Positions 47,100-59,367 of a stretch of 64,000 bases of DNA are shown here, in pieces. Location of the stretch: contig NC_043743.1 in the NCBI RefSeq assembly GCF_004337985.1, positions 3,394,543-3,458,542 on the forward strand. Direction: 5' to 3'. The stretch is from Pyricularia pennisetigena. Taxonomy: Eukaryota > Ascomycota > Sordariomycetes > Magnaporthales > Pyriculariaceae. The first letter of the stretch is position 1. Each line of letters opens with the position of its first letter. Both the position numbers and the translations under genes were made by a program. Below the pieces are notes generated by a model that was given only the letters and a program-made list of their open reading frames with translations, was not told the origin of the DNA and searched no databases.

Positions 47100-48870
47100 A
47101 ATCCGCCGGTTGGACACGGTAACGGGACGAACACGAACCGATATACGGGAAATAGGTAATTGCGACGTGGATATCGACGGCTGGTTCGCGCCGATATTTT
47201 TTTATATAATTCCGGGATTAGCGCAGGATTTGTTTTTGGGATTTTTTTGGATAACCCACCGGAAAATGGTATTTAACCCAAATTAGGGAAGGTTAAAAAT
47301 AGGGTCCGTTAAGGGGTTATTCGTATAGGAGCTGTCCTTGCGTCCGAAAAACGGGAAACCCACGGTGGTTATAAATAACGTATTCCTGGCCGCGGCCCGA
47401 AAAATAAAAAAAAATACGAATGAACAAATGGAATTCGCCTTTATTTCGTTACGAAATATAACCCGGGTTTTAATTTTAACGGCGGTAAATAAAGGCGACG
47501 TAAAGCCCCCGGCGACGTTACCCGCAAAATTAAAAAATTTCGAAAACCTATTTAACGACGGTAAAATTTCGGTTTTACCCCCGCATAAGGGCGAATTGGA
47601 TTATTATATCCGGATTTAAAAGGATAACGACGGTAAATCCCCGCCGTTATTATAGGGCCGGTTATACTATATACCGCGCGATTAATTGTTGGAATTGCGG
47701 CGATAAATAATCAATATAATGGATAAAAAATGGATCCGAGCAAGCGCGTCGTTAACCGCAACCCCGGTTTAAATAATCCGGAAAACTTTTGGAAAATGGC
47801 GTTTATACGTTAATTATAAAATATTAAACGTTATTATAATATAGGACCGGTATTTTTTATTATTAATTAAAAAAATACTCCGTTTTTTATCCGGAATAAA
47901 ATGGTTTATTAAAGTAAACGTGCGCGCAATTTTCCATAAATTACGCGTGGCCGAAAAGGATAAACATTTTACAGCTTTTCGTACAAAATTTGGATTGTTC
48001 GAATAGTTAATGTATTTGTTCGGATTAACGGGCGCCCCGGCCACGTTTCAGCGATATATTAACGGCGTTTTCGGGAATATATTAGATAATTATACATTAA
48101 TATATTTGGACGATATTTTAATATATACGTCCGGTTCCAAAACGGACTATTAACGGAAGGTTACCCACGTTTTGGGAAAATTAAAAAAGGCGGGTTTAAG
48201 TTTGGATTTCGATAAAAACGCGTTCGCGGTTATTTCCGTTAAATATTTGGGGTTTATTATATACGTTAATATAAACGTGGAAACCGATCCGGAAAAATTA
48301 CGCGCAATCCGGGAATGGGAAACCCCGACGAGGTTACGAAAACTGCGCGGTTTCCTAAAATTCGCAAATTTTTACCGGGATTTTATAAACGGGTATTCGG
48401 GTTTAACGGCGTTTTTATTTCGATTTATTAAAAAAGAAATACCGTTTAAATGTATACCGGAGGAAAACGCTGTTTTTAAAATATTTAAATAAACATTTTT
48501 GCAGGCGTTAATATTGGCCCAATGGAGCGACGAAACGGAAACGAAAATAAAAACGGATTGTTCCGACGCAATTATCGGGGGGGTATTGGTACAAAAAAGG
48601 AAGGACGGGTTATGGAAACCGGTAATATTCCATTCCGTTAAATTAACGACGGTCCAACGCAATTATATTATCCACGATAAGGAATTGCTCGCGGTCGTCC
48701 ATTATTTACAAATATGGAAGGCGGAATTATATAATATCCGTTTTTTTTTCACTATTTTTACGTATATAAAACGTTCGAATATTTTACGAAACCGAGGGTG
48801 GTATCGGAACGATAAATGCGGTAAACCGAAATTTTATCCAAATTTAATTACGTTTTAAAATACCGATTAA
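47100..48870 (+). pseudogene. Gypsy-A protease, reverse transcriptase and RNase H, degenerate
   Basis: The end of an aspartic protease (DIDGWFAPIFFYIIPGLAQD, about 47168-47230) precedes a linker. Reverse transcriptase shows FTAFRTKFGLFE, then [20 protein letters not shown] near 48014-48075 and the catalytic YLDDILIY at about 48105-48130, fully conserved. The thumb follows with VKYLGFII and LRKLRGFLKFANFYRDFI (about 48330-48390). RNase H is seen as IKTDCSDAIIGGVL (about 48548-48590) and HDKELLAVV. Stops sit at former Gln or Trp codons, so the enzyme cannot be made whole. Confidence 0.8.
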
Positions 48871-49189
48871 GGAAATACGCGATAATCCCCGACGCGCTAT
48901 CGAAACGGGAGCAGGACGAAATTAGCGAGGAAAAACGAACGATAATATTACGTTTAATACACAATAAAACCATAATCGGTATTTTTTAAATATTATTATA
49001 AAATATATTACCGGCGGTTCCGGAAGGAATATTTATTTTCCAGCAATTTTATATAGCAAAATTTTGGAACGAGGTAATGGAAAAAAATCCGGTATACGCC
49101 CATAAATGTAACGCGGTTTAACAGGATATAAAACGATTTTTACCCGAAACCGAAACGATAATATAAATAGCGGATTGTTTAATAAACGC

Positions 49190-50585
49190 TTCCGGTACGT
49201 TATTATATAAAAACCGTTTTTAATTACCCAATTAGGAACCCCTAATTACAGCAATTTTGCAACGAACCCACGAATCCCTAATAATTGGTTATTGCGGTAA
49301 AAATAACACATTTACGATTTTGGTTCGAAATTATTATTGGGACGGGATGGCCGAATATATCCGATAATTCGTACGCAATTGCGATATATACCGCAGGATA
49401 AAATTATTGAAACAACGCAAACAAAAGCTGTTATAACCCCTACCAATACCAGATAAATTTTGGAAATAAATTTCCATCGATTTTATAACGGATTTCCCAG
49501 GTAATAATGCGGACGCGCCGCGTTATATAATGGTTATAATTAATAAATTTTCCAAATATATCCAATTAAAAACGATGGATTTAATAAAAACCGAAATTTG
49601 CGCCGCGAAATTCGTTTTTATTTAGTGGCGGTTTAGGGGTTTTTTTAACGCGATTATATCGGACCGGGGGTCGGATTGGGTAAGGGGTTTTTGGTTGGAA
49701 TTGTGCCGATAAATAGGAATTTTACAATTATTATCGACGTTTTACCACCCAAAAACGGACGGGGGTACGGAATAGATTAATTAGGAAATACAGCATTATT
49801 TAAAAATTTTCGTGGTATTTGACCAAATAAATTGGCCCGGATATTTACCGGCCGTTTAATTAGCGTTAAATAATAGGAATTCGTTAATTACGGGAATTAA
49901 TTTTAATAGGTTATTATTAAAATATAAGGTAAACGCGGTCCCGGTAATATAGGTAAACGGACGACCGGGTTCCACGCCCAAAACTCGCGCGAATTTGTTT
50001 TTACAATATTTTAAAAACGGTATAAACGTGGCCCACGCCGTTATAATTTATATATAGCAACGCCAAAAAAAAAACGCGGATAAAATACGGAAACCGGCGG
50101 ACCGTTTCAAAATAGGGGATAAAATTTTTTTTAACTTACGGAATGTTAAAATTAATCGCCCGAATAAAAAGTTTGATTTTATAGCGAATAAATATACGGT
50201 TGTAACGATTTTTATACCATTAATAATTACGTTAAACGTCCCGAAAAAAATCCACCCCATTTTTTACGTGGAATTAATCGAAAGGGCCGCGGACGGCCCA
50301 TTACCGTTTCAAATTCGTACCGATATTAAACCCGGCCCGTTATTAATTTTATCCGATTTAAATAACGAAACCGCGGAAAAATGGGTAATGGAGGAAATCC
50401 TGGCCGCGAAAAACGCAATGGGGAAAAAACGTAAACGTAAAGTTTTAGTAAAATGGAAAAAATACGATAAATTTACGTGGGAGGATTTGGTAGCAATGGA
50501 AAATATACGGGTATTGGACGAATTCGAAATAAAATGGGGACCGGCCCAAACAAATAATGGCCTAATATCGAAACGACGTTATTAA
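49190..50585 (+). pseudogene. Gypsy-A integrase and chromodomain, degenerate
   Basis: The zinc-binding segment (THESLIIGYCGKNNT with NCDIYRR, the second Cys as Tyr) precedes the core SIDFITDFP (about 49474-49500), ISDRGSDW (about 49655-49680) and HPKTDGGTEQINQEIQ (about 49746-49793), which carry the D, D and E residues. At about 50390-50555, in an open stretch of more than 100 residues, a chromodomain reads VMEEILAAKNAMGKKRKRKV then LVKWKKYDKFTWEDLVAM. This places Gypsy-A among the chromoviruses, whose integrase is guided to heterochromatin. Upstream stops at Gln and Trp codons inactivate it. Confidence 0.8.
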
Positions 50586-51469
50586 TTAAATATTTAACCG
50601 GACCAGGGATTTATTATAATTAATAAAAAAGTCGACGATTCCCCGGAAAAAAAACGACGCGGTAAATTTAAAATTAATATTAATTTAATTAAACGCACGG
50701 TAAAAAAAATACGCAAAATTAAACCTTTTACCGAGGCGAAATATAATAAAAATAAACCGACAATTATATAACCCGCGCTTATTTTTGGGGCGACGTGGCC
50801 GTATCCCACCCACCCAGTTTTTCAATTAAATTAATATATATAAAACGAAACGATAATTTTGCGCGACGATAAAATATTAATTAAAAACCGAATTATACGT
50901 TTCCGATTCGCCATCCAGGTTTTCCTTTTTTTTATTTTTTTCCTTTATTTCGACGTCCTCCTTTTTTATTTTATTATTTTCCGCCTCGTTTTTAAAAACC
51001 GGGAATTCCCATTGCTCGGCGAATTGGTTAATTTCCCGCAATAAAACGGTACGACGTCGGGTAATACCCTCGATTAAAAAAGGTTTACGACGGGATTTTC
51101 CAAAAAACGGGTTTTTGTTTATATTACGACCAAAAATACGAAGGCGCGACGAAATAGGGGTACGGGGACGCGAAAAACCAAATATATACCGAATCGGGGC
51201 ACGAATAAAACGAAATGCGACGGGGTAACGCGAAAAAGGAGTTTCGAAACGTTAACGGGGCGTGGTAATAATAAAGGTAAAAAAGCGTGGGGAGTGCGCG
51301 GGGCGAAATTAATATATAAAAACGGCGGGGGAAAGGGTTAAAACGGTAGTTAAAACAGCGAAAACGTTATTATTTCGGCGCGCTTTTTATAAATTTTTTT
51401 TATAACGTAACGTATTACGTTCCTGGAAAAATTTTAAAAATTAATAACGTTATCGAAATAATTGTATAT

Positions 51470-52165
51470 TAAAGAAGTTAAACGTATTTCCAAATAAATA
51501 AAACCGCGTACGAAAATTTGTACCAATTAACGGTTACGATTGCCGCCGCTACGAAAAAGGGTATTAAATATAGCAGCAAAAATAATGGTTTTAATAGGGG
51601 TCGTTACGGCCCCGGAATTCGCCACTTTATTTTATACGTCCTAATAAACGCGGACCCAATTGGTATACGCGGTAAAAAAATTTCGAAACAGTACGGTATT
51701 TTTGCTAAAAACTTTTTTACCATTTACGACGGTGTTTTTAATTAAGGGTTGGACGATATAACGATTATTATAGGTCGTGGTTTTTAATTTTCGCAAACGG
51801 CGGCGGAAAATAAAGTTAAAAGCGTAGGCGGTTTCGCTGTAATAATAATGCGATTTTTTGGTGTCGCGATATCGCTGGTAATTAATACCGTTGGGGGCAG
51901 GGCCATATTTCCAAACCCCGTTAATTTTGGACGTTTTTACACAAAAAACGCAAAAAATAAATATATTTTCCGGAGCGGTATATTCGTCGTTATTTAAATT
52001 ACCCTGGAGTTCCGCGGTACCGATAGCGCGACGAAAACGTTGCGAATATAAATTAGCGATATTACCCAATCGGTATTTAATCGATACGATTTACAAATGG
52101 GCGGCCGTTATTGTTATACGATAAAAATAATTAATTATTACGGTGGGGAGGCCGGCCATTTCCAT
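51470..52165 (-). pseudogene. Antisense open frame in the Gypsy-A 3' region
   Basis: Reading leftwards from ATG 52165: MEMAGLPTVIINYFYRITIT, then IVSIKYRLGNIANLYSQRFR after a single stop at a Gln-type codon, and 142 open residues to 51641. These include FCVFCVKTSKINGVWKYGP and NGINYQRYRDTKKSHYYYSE. It continues past two more Gln-type stops (VANSGAVTTPIK). The composition is protein-like and the breaks are only of the RIP type. Extra frames, some antisense, are known in LTR retrotransposons of several groups. I do not recognise the product. Confidence 0.45.
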
Positions 52166-52489
52166 TACCGGTATTAATTTGTCCAAACGCTATTTGTAAC
52201 GCGATTAAGGAAATAAAAGCCCGGGATATAATAACGACGCGGTAACGATAAATAACGATACGAATAATAAATAAAAACGAACAGGAAATAAAGTCGACCG
52301 AAATAAAAATAGTACAAATAAAAAATAAAGCGAGGGGAAAACGGGAAAAATCGATAAAATGGTAAAGAAAGGAGGGAATAGGGACGAAAAGGATTCGAAT
52401 AGAGGAAAAATTGGAAGGTAAAAGGGATTAGGACGATAACGCGGAAAAGTGCGAAAGGTAAAAACCGCAATTATTACGGGAAAGGAATT

Positions 52490-53010
52490 ATGCTAATAAA
52501 TAAACGAATTTACACCGTTTAAAGTAAAAAGAAGGTAAACCGCGATAAATACCCGTAAACGGTAGGTACGATAAAAAAACCGCGATATTACCGTAATTAA
52601 AAGCAGGAAAGTAAAACCCGATTACGGTCCTATACCGCCCAAAGTGAAAGGAAGGTAAACCGCGATAAACACCCGTAAACGGTAAATACGATAAAAAAAC
52701 CGCGATATTACCGTAATTAAAGGTAGGAGGGCAGAACCCGATTACGGCCTTATACCGCCCAAAATAAAAGGAAAACGAACCGCGATAAACACCCGTAAAC
52801 GGTAAATACGATAAAAAAACCACGATATAACCGCAGCTAAAGGCGGGAGGATAAAATTCGACTACGGATTTATATTAACTAAAATTAGGAAAGGGCGAAC
52901 CACGATAACCGCCCGTAAACGGAACCGGGGATAAAGGGCCCGCGATACAATTACGGCCGAAAATAGGAGGGTAAAACCCGACCACGGGTTTACACCGCCC
53001 GGAATAATGG
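52490..53010 (+). repeat. 120-bp tandem repeat in Gypsy-A 3' region
   Basis: Four units with an exact 120-bp period: ACCCGTAAAC ends at 52560, 52680 and 52800, and GCCCGTAAAC at 52920. As 120 is a multiple of three, both strands keep frame. Plus reads PVNGKYDKKTAILP...NPIT with stops only where Gln is expected; minus reads IAVFLSYLPFTGVYRG... without stops over 110 residues. Confidence 0.85.
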
Positions 53011-53104
53011 ACGAGTAGGTTATATTAGGATACGCGCCCGTTGGATTGCCCCTATGCCTCCAAATGGGGATTATACCCGATAAAAAACGGGCGAATGCGG
53101 GTTA

Positions 53105-53292
53105 TATTATGGATTCGTGTTTAAGGCACGTATTACGTAATAAGATATAAAAGCGGGTTAGGGATAATATATAAAGGGAAGGATATTACCACGACCCGGA
53201 TATACACCTTTTCCTCCCTTCTCCCCCAGCGTTAGTAATAATACCAACAAGGATACTTAACGGTCTCAAGGCCGTTGGCTTACCCTATAACA
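53105..53292 (+). repeat. Gypsy-A 3' LTR
   Basis: 188 bp, TATTATGGATTCG...TACCCTATAACA. A purine-rich tract (AAAAAACGGGCGAATGCGGG) just upstream fits the plus-strand primer. The two LTRs differ at many C/T and G/A positions. Confidence 0.9.
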
Positions 53293-54099
53293 CTACCTAT
53301 GTTAAACCCTGTTGCAATATTTGGAAATAATACAGGTTTTATAGCTAACGTATATAATTTTACGTACCACCATCGTATTAAATATACGATATTAAAATTT
53401 TATTGCGTACGGGAATTGGTGGTAAAAAAGTTAATAACCCTAAAATACCTGGAATCCAAACAAATACCCGCTAATGGCCTAGCAAAGCCCGCAATGTTTC
53501 CAATTTACAAAGTTTTCTTACAATTTATAAAATTTAAACCCTTAAAAACTTAGTTTTTACCTTTTAAATTTCAAAGCATTATATAATTAAATTTTTAGCT
53601 AATTACCCATTATATCTCCTTTATTTGCAAATACTGGATTTTTGTTAACCCAATACAGGCCGTATTACCCAAATCCATTTTGCATAGGTTAATTAATAAG
53701 TAATTTATACCGACCTTATATAAAAAATTGAAATAAAATTGAAAACATTCGTGCTTTGGGCGGTTTACGCATTCGAAATACCCTATATAATATGTTTGAT
53801 TTGGATTATTACCAGCGAATACCCAAATTAGCTGTTTAATTTAATAGTTGATTCCGTGGGTTAATATTATGCAAATCGGGGGTTCGAATTCGGGGGTTAT
53901 TACAGTTTCGGGGGTTTTTTTCCAATTTGGGGGTTCGTCCATTTCGGGGGTTATAGGTCGGTACAAAGGGTTTAATTATCCAAGGGGTTTATATCGGGAG
54001 TTCGAATCGGGCTGGGACATAAAAGGGATCTTTTTTTGGGGTTTTATCTTTTTTATTTTTCTTTTTCCGACTTTATGAAAATAATAGTAAAAAAGTGGG
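53293..54099 (+). repeat. Copia-A RNase H end and 3' region (C6)
   Basis: RNase H finishes at about 53550. The untranslated part ends with AAAAAAGTGGG (about 54089-54099), a polypurine tract next to the LTR. At 53877-53965 five GGGGG runs are spaced by 10 to 15 nt. The same region occurs inverted at 63776-64000. Confidence 0.75.
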
Positions 54100-54663
54100 T
54101 GTTAATTATATGCGTTATTTAACATATAGTGGGTCCATTTTTATTTGTATATAAACCATAATAAATAATGCCGAAATGGGGTTATTGGGGCTGTCGGATT
54201 TTCCGTTATATATGTTGCAGGAATTGCAACTTAAAATTAGCAAATGAGGTTTTACCCTGTACCGGGTTTAATACCCATTTTGCATTTACGAGTTAACTAC
54301 CTTGTACCGGGTTGAAATTTCACCAAATTAGCAAATTAGTGCGAATCCAACATTGGTTTGTATGGAAATAAGGGTGTTTTTGTAACAACGTATATAAAAT
54401 AATTTTTCGGAAAATCGTATACGGTACCGGAACCCTTTGCGGGATGCGGACCCCCACTTCGATGTCGGAAAGTGTGTAAGGGAAATAAAGCAAAGTTTCC
54501 CCCACCAATAAATCAAATTTATTAATCCCAAAATTAGTGAACCACTTTAGTAGATAATTTAATGCATTTAAACCCTGTAATTACAGGTTTTTACAATATA
54601 ACTAGTACCACGCCGCAGCTAGGCTAACCCCTAAACCCCTGTTAGTAACCCCTTATGTTAACA
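54100..54663 (+). repeat. Copia-A 3' LTR (C6)
   Basis: 564 bp, TGTTAATTATATGCG...CCTTATGTTAACA. Both ends are undamaged here, so this copy shows the family's true termini (TGTTAA...TTAACA). Confidence 0.9.
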
Positions 54664-55548
54664 TATTCGTTTTGGTTTTCGAAAACGTTTAATTTTCGCA
54701 TTAATATAACGACGCGCCTCCTTAGCGGCCTCCCTTTCGGATTCCATCCGAGCGTGTTAAAAGCCAATATTCCGGACTTTCGCAAAGGAAAAACCTAAAA
54801 CGTTATAACCAGGACGATTAAAACACAAATATTCCATACAGCGAAAGAAATTTTAGGGAAAACCCGAATATTTGGCCACCCCACGAAATTTACACGAAAA
54901 ATAAAAAGCCATTTCCACCGTCGACGCCAAAAGAAAAAGAGGGCGGAGCGGCGTTTTAACGACGAATAACCAGGTTTTTATTTGGTTACGCGATTGAATA
55001 TAGCGTAGGAAAATTAATTAGAAAAAAAAAACCAAAACAGGGATTCGGGGAATACGGATTATTTAAAAGCCAAAAGAATTTGGCCAAAGGAAAGGAAACC
55101 TAATGTTACGACCAAATACATTAGGCCGGTACCAATAAGGCCAGGCGGGGTTATACCCCTCCTAATAATACACGGAACCCCGCCCGCCAAGGACGGGATT
55201 ATATAAAAATGGGATTACGTAATTTTACGTAATTGCCACAAAAGTGATTTTAATAATTTTGTGGGACTATAATAAATCAAATGAAGTGATTTCACTAATT
55301 TAATAAAATTAAGGAAATCACCTTTAGAATATAGTTTATATAAAACGCGTTTATTACCATATAAATAGAGCTTAGTTTAGGATTGTTTAGTAGCAAGTAA
55401 CTTGTATTTAATTTACTACCTATACAGGAATCGATTATAATTTCACCCCAATTATCAAAAACCCCAATTACCCAGTCAAAACGCTCAATCGCTTTAACCC
55501 ACTGTACTTTACCTTCAAAACAAGTTACCCGATACCTTGATCGTGACA
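54664..55548 (+). mobile_element. Gypsy-B copy G2, right part with 3' LTR
   Basis: Continues Gypsy-B from 37442: untranslated region (54664-55103), purine-rich AAAGGAAAGGAAAC, then the LTR 55104-55548 (445 bp, TGTTACGACC...GATCGTGACA). It pairs with 7221-7840 of copy G1. Confidence 0.8.
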
Positions 55549-55640
55549 TGCAGGTTGACTAATAAAATTAGCCTGTGTTAGCCGTTATAAGATAACGCAG
55601 GGTAGCTAATATAATTAGCCCTGCCCTAGCCATGTTCACA
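55549..55640 (-). repeat. T element terminal fragment h
   Basis: The last 92 bp (TGCAGGTTGACTAAT...CCATGTTCACA) of the T family, comprising its two hairpins. It abuts the Gypsy-B LTR end exactly. Confidence 0.75.
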
Positions 55641-56972
55641 CAAATAAATTATATTTTCCATCCACCGCTAATTATAAATCCAGCGAAGAAAGTCCTGGTA
55701 ATAACCGTTATTATAATATTTGATTAATTACGAATAATAAATCCATTAAATTAGATCCCAATAGTTTCAATTATTACAATATTATATATATATAACCTTT
55801 AATTTTCTAATATTAACCCCTAAAAAAGAGTGAAACAAAAAAACCCAAACCGATTAAAAAAAACGAAAACGTTGGGCAGTATTGAATGTTGTTTTCAAAA
55901 TGGGTTTATGAGCGCCACGCCCCCTTTTCCGAGCTGGGGTCGCGGTAAACAATCCAAGGACCGAATCGTTCTCCTCGTTATTTTCTTCCGAGTTAGGTAT
56001 AGAAGGTTTCCTTAACGAATCGAATATGAATTTAATGTAATTAAGGCCAAAATCGATATATTAAAAAACGGAACAACGACCGTTGAAAGGTCGGCGTTAT
56101 TATTACCAAAAATATCTTTTTCAAACGGTTGATTAGTTTCCCGGCGTTTAATAACATAAAAGCTAAAATCCCTTATTAGGGCCCCGATAACCCGCGCGGT
56201 CGCGGTTTCGTCGTAAAATCCATCGTTATTTTTGATCCATTTTATTAATTTGATTATAAACTTTTAATTTTTTGTAGTAAAATGGAAATAAGTCAAATAT
56301 GTACGATTAATGAAATTAGTAAGCGTATTACAGCCACTATATTGTTTTTGATATTAATAATTAATATAATTTGGATTTAACGTTAAAATAGAAGTTGACG
56401 TTTTTTCGACCAAATCCTGCTCGTTAAACTATTTAGGGATATTTAATATGAGCATTGATATAAGGCGAAAATAAAATTCGTTTATACGGCGCGTTTTGTT
56501 AAAATAAAAGGTATTAAAATGCTGCGGGGGTTTTGCTATTTAACCGAAGCAATTAAATGGCCAAAAGAATAAATTACTATTACTTAATACGTTAGGAACT
56601 GTTTCACAGTTGAAAATGAAATAATCTTGGGGAAGCGTATACGCGTAATATACTTAAATAATATTTATTATATATTAGCAGCGTCCGGAATCGTAAAAAG
56701 GGGGTATTAACTTTCCGGAAAATGCGACCTTTTACCCAATCGAAAAAAGTATCTTGCATTTTAAAAATGCGCCAAATAATAGGTTTATTTTAACTAAACC
56801 GAGTTAAACGACTATAAATTTGCAATTATATATTAGCGTTCCATATTTCAGGAATAATAACAGCAACGCAATAATTAGGGTGCAAATTAAGGACAACGTT
56901 GAAAATTTCAATATTTAGGACGTAAACGTTAAAATTGGAACTGGAATCGGTAAAATCGGAGACGGTCTTATC
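55641..56972 (-). pseudogene. Unidentified degenerate region, probably a dead repeat ORF
   Basis: Not matched elsewhere in the window. The minus strand has protein-like stretches, for example TVSDFTDSSSNFNVYVLNIE (about 56900-56965) and RDFSFYVIKRRETNQPFEKD (about 56115-56175), broken by stops of the RIP type. No catalytic motif is recognised, so whether it was a transposase, helicase or host gene is open. A plus-strand frame at 55830-56015 has no supporting feature. Confidence 0.35.
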
Positions 56973-58775
56973 TAGTCTCAGAGCTCAGACTAGACCCCCC
57001 TGCTTCGCAGTGGGGACCGAGCGCTCCATGTACCTTTTAGCCACATGGCTTTTCGACCAATTACATTGGCCGAAAAGATCGCGCTCGTTCTAGTCCGAGG
57101 ACATCTTGTCGCATTTCGCCGTTTATAACGGTATTATTAATAATATATTTAATATTACGATATCGCTTATAATTATTTTATTAATATAAGGATAATTTGT
57201 GGTATATTGCCGTTTATAGCCGGTATATACAATATACTCGCATTATAATGGCAAAAGAAAATAGTGTACCCATAATATGCAAATAAATATTTATATAAAA
57301 AAACAAATAAAAATTATAAAAATAAATAGTAGATTGCGTTGAATTTATTGAAGTTTGCTGATTATCTGAATACCGGCCGCGTTTTTATAACCACTGTATT
57401 TGAAAAGATATTAAAATATTAATAAAATGTGTAATTTTTGATTATATTTAATTTCTATGTTGAATCATAGTATATAATTTAAATTTCAATTTTAGTTCCA
57501 GTATTTATAGCCTAGCAGACCTAATACTGCAAAGTGCATGCAATTATCGATTCAAACAAAAGTATTATTAATATTTGTATATTAACTAACATTTTGTTAA
57601 AAACCTGAATAATTTACGCAAATGTTGGTAAAATTAAGAGAAAGTTTAATTCAGGCATGGCTTTATTAATTTATTAAAGGATGTTATTTTATTTGCTTTT
57701 ATAAGTTTCATTTAATTAAATAAAGCAATAAATACTAAGATATTACAAATTTAGCATTTTTTTATATAAAAAAATTGAAAGGGCCGGTATTGTAGATTGG
57801 GTTTCACGTTAACGTTTGTTTATATACATTTTCCACTTCTTCAAACTTTGGTTTTATTAATATTAAATTGGTAAAATTGTAAAAGCATTTCGATTGTAAA
57901 ATATATATAAAATTGGATACTCTTTACCTATCCGCATATTTAACGGCTTATATAATTAGATATACGTACAGAAATATGATATTATATTAAATATATATAT
58001 GCCACCCCCCACGTGCAGAAACTACAAAATTCGGCTGCAAAGCAAAAATAATATAAAATGAATTAAATAAAGCAAAAAAATTTATAAAATACACATTTAG
58101 CATTTCTTTTTATAGAACAGTTTTCAAAACCGATATTATAGGTAGGACTGGGTTTGGACGTCTGTTTATATACGTCATCGGATCTCTGAAATTTTGGTTT
58201 TATTATCGTTAAAATTGGTAAAAATATAAACGAATTTCGATTGTAAATTATATATAAAAAAATATATACTTTGTCTATCCGCGTATTTAACTGCTTATAT
58301 AATATTATATATGCACCAAAATTAAATATCACGATATATACATATATACGACCCTCTACGTGCAAAAATTATAAAATTTGGTCAAAAATAAAAGATAATA
58401 TTAAAAGAAATCGAAAAAACAATACCGCCATGAACGGATTAAGGGCAGGTGGTATCAAATTCGGCCATTATAATAGATAAAAAAATTAATCGAATCGCTG
58501 CTAATAGCGGTATTAAACGCTATTTTCAACGATATTTTATTTTTTCAATATTATGTATAATTGTGGAATAATAAAGGAATTTCGGTTAAAAAAAGGCCAA
58601 AAATACCGCTATAAACGGCGAAAATCGACAAGTTGTCCTCAGACCTGAACTAAAGCGTTTTTTGGATGGACCCACAGGTACATTGCAAAGCCGTAATTGA
58701 GCTACGAAGTGGAGCGAAGCGATCGGGGTGGATTAATTGTGGAGCTTTGGGCTTCAGGGATGAGCCCTGAGACTA
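56973..58775 (+). mobile_element. MULE-like TIR transposon M3 (complete ends)
   Basis: 1803 bp, TAGTCTCAGAGCTCAGACTA...GATGAGCCCTGAGACTA, same orientation as M2. No 9-bp duplication is present: the left neighbour is unidentified DNA and the right neighbour is a truncated T element, implying later rearrangement at one side. Internal direct repeats are as in the other copies. Confidence 0.8.
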
Positions 58776-58982
58776 AATTTAGCCTTAGATTTATCACCTT
58801 TATAACCTTCATCCATTCAACGATTCAACGAATCGATTGTGCAATAATATATCATCTCTGTTACCCGCTAGCAGACGGTTATTTGCCAGTTTAACGTTCC
58901 ATTAGCCTTATACGTGATCCACCTTTCCCCGCGTTCAAAATTAAGCTTATTCTATCACGTAACCCCCTCATAAAACCCATTA
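58776..58982 (+). repeat. T element 3' fragment f
   Basis: The last 200 bp of the T family (AATTTAGCCTTAG...CCCCCTCATA) without the tRNA-like part, cut on the left by M3 and followed by Copia-A leader. Confidence 0.7.
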
Positions 58983-59367
58983 AATCCTAGTGCGTTTAGT
59001 AGGGTTTACAATAGCCCATAAACCCATTAGCGGAATTACGTTAATGGTTCGTTACCCTGTACGATACCCTGCAATTTACCCTGCACCCATTTAACGAATT
59101 AAATTCGTTACGTGCACTTGGATTGGTACAAATACCAGGGCACCCATTAAATGCGGATTGCAGGGACTCTAACCCTGTATTTTAGTGGATTTTAACCACT
59201 AAAAATAGCAATAAACCTTGCAAAAAGCAATTACAGGCCTATACCCGCCAAAAGGCAAACGGTATAACAGATTTTGAATTAAATAGGGTATTTATCCTAA
59301 GGCGATTAAATTAATTGATTATAGCTATAAATTAACGAATTGCAATTATAATTCAAATTACCTTATA

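Larger units (their letters stand above)
45625..53292 (+). mobile_element. Complete Gypsy-A chromovirus
   Basis: 7.67 kb with 188-bp LTRs at 45625-45812 and 53105-53292 and a perfect 5-bp target duplication CTACC (45620-45624 and 53293-53297), inserted into Copia-A RNase H. Internal order is gag, protease, reverse transcriptase, RNase H, integrase, chromodomain, then a long 2.5 kb 3' region. Order RT-RH-IN identifies Ty3/gypsy. It is RIP-damaged but less shattered than Copia-A; its catalytic RT motif survives. Confidence 0.9.
37443..54663 (+). mobile_element. Complete Copia-A C6 with two nested insertions
   Basis: The only Copia-A in the window with both LTRs (37443-37994 and 54100-54663). 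The flanks are CATCC (37438-37442) and TATTC (54664-54668), a 5-bp duplication differing only by C-to-T, and Gypsy-B sequence reads through the site. Inside it lie a MULE-like transposon (42848-44712) and a complete Gypsy-A (45625-53292). Without them the element would be about 7.7 kb. Order: LTR, primer site, leader, gag, protease, integrase, reverse transcriptase, RNase H, 3' region, LTR. Confidence 0.9.

Noticed and set aside
47338..47619. An independent gene of 93 residues
   Set aside because: It lies in frame order between Gypsy-A protease and reverse transcriptase and is part of the polyprotein linker.
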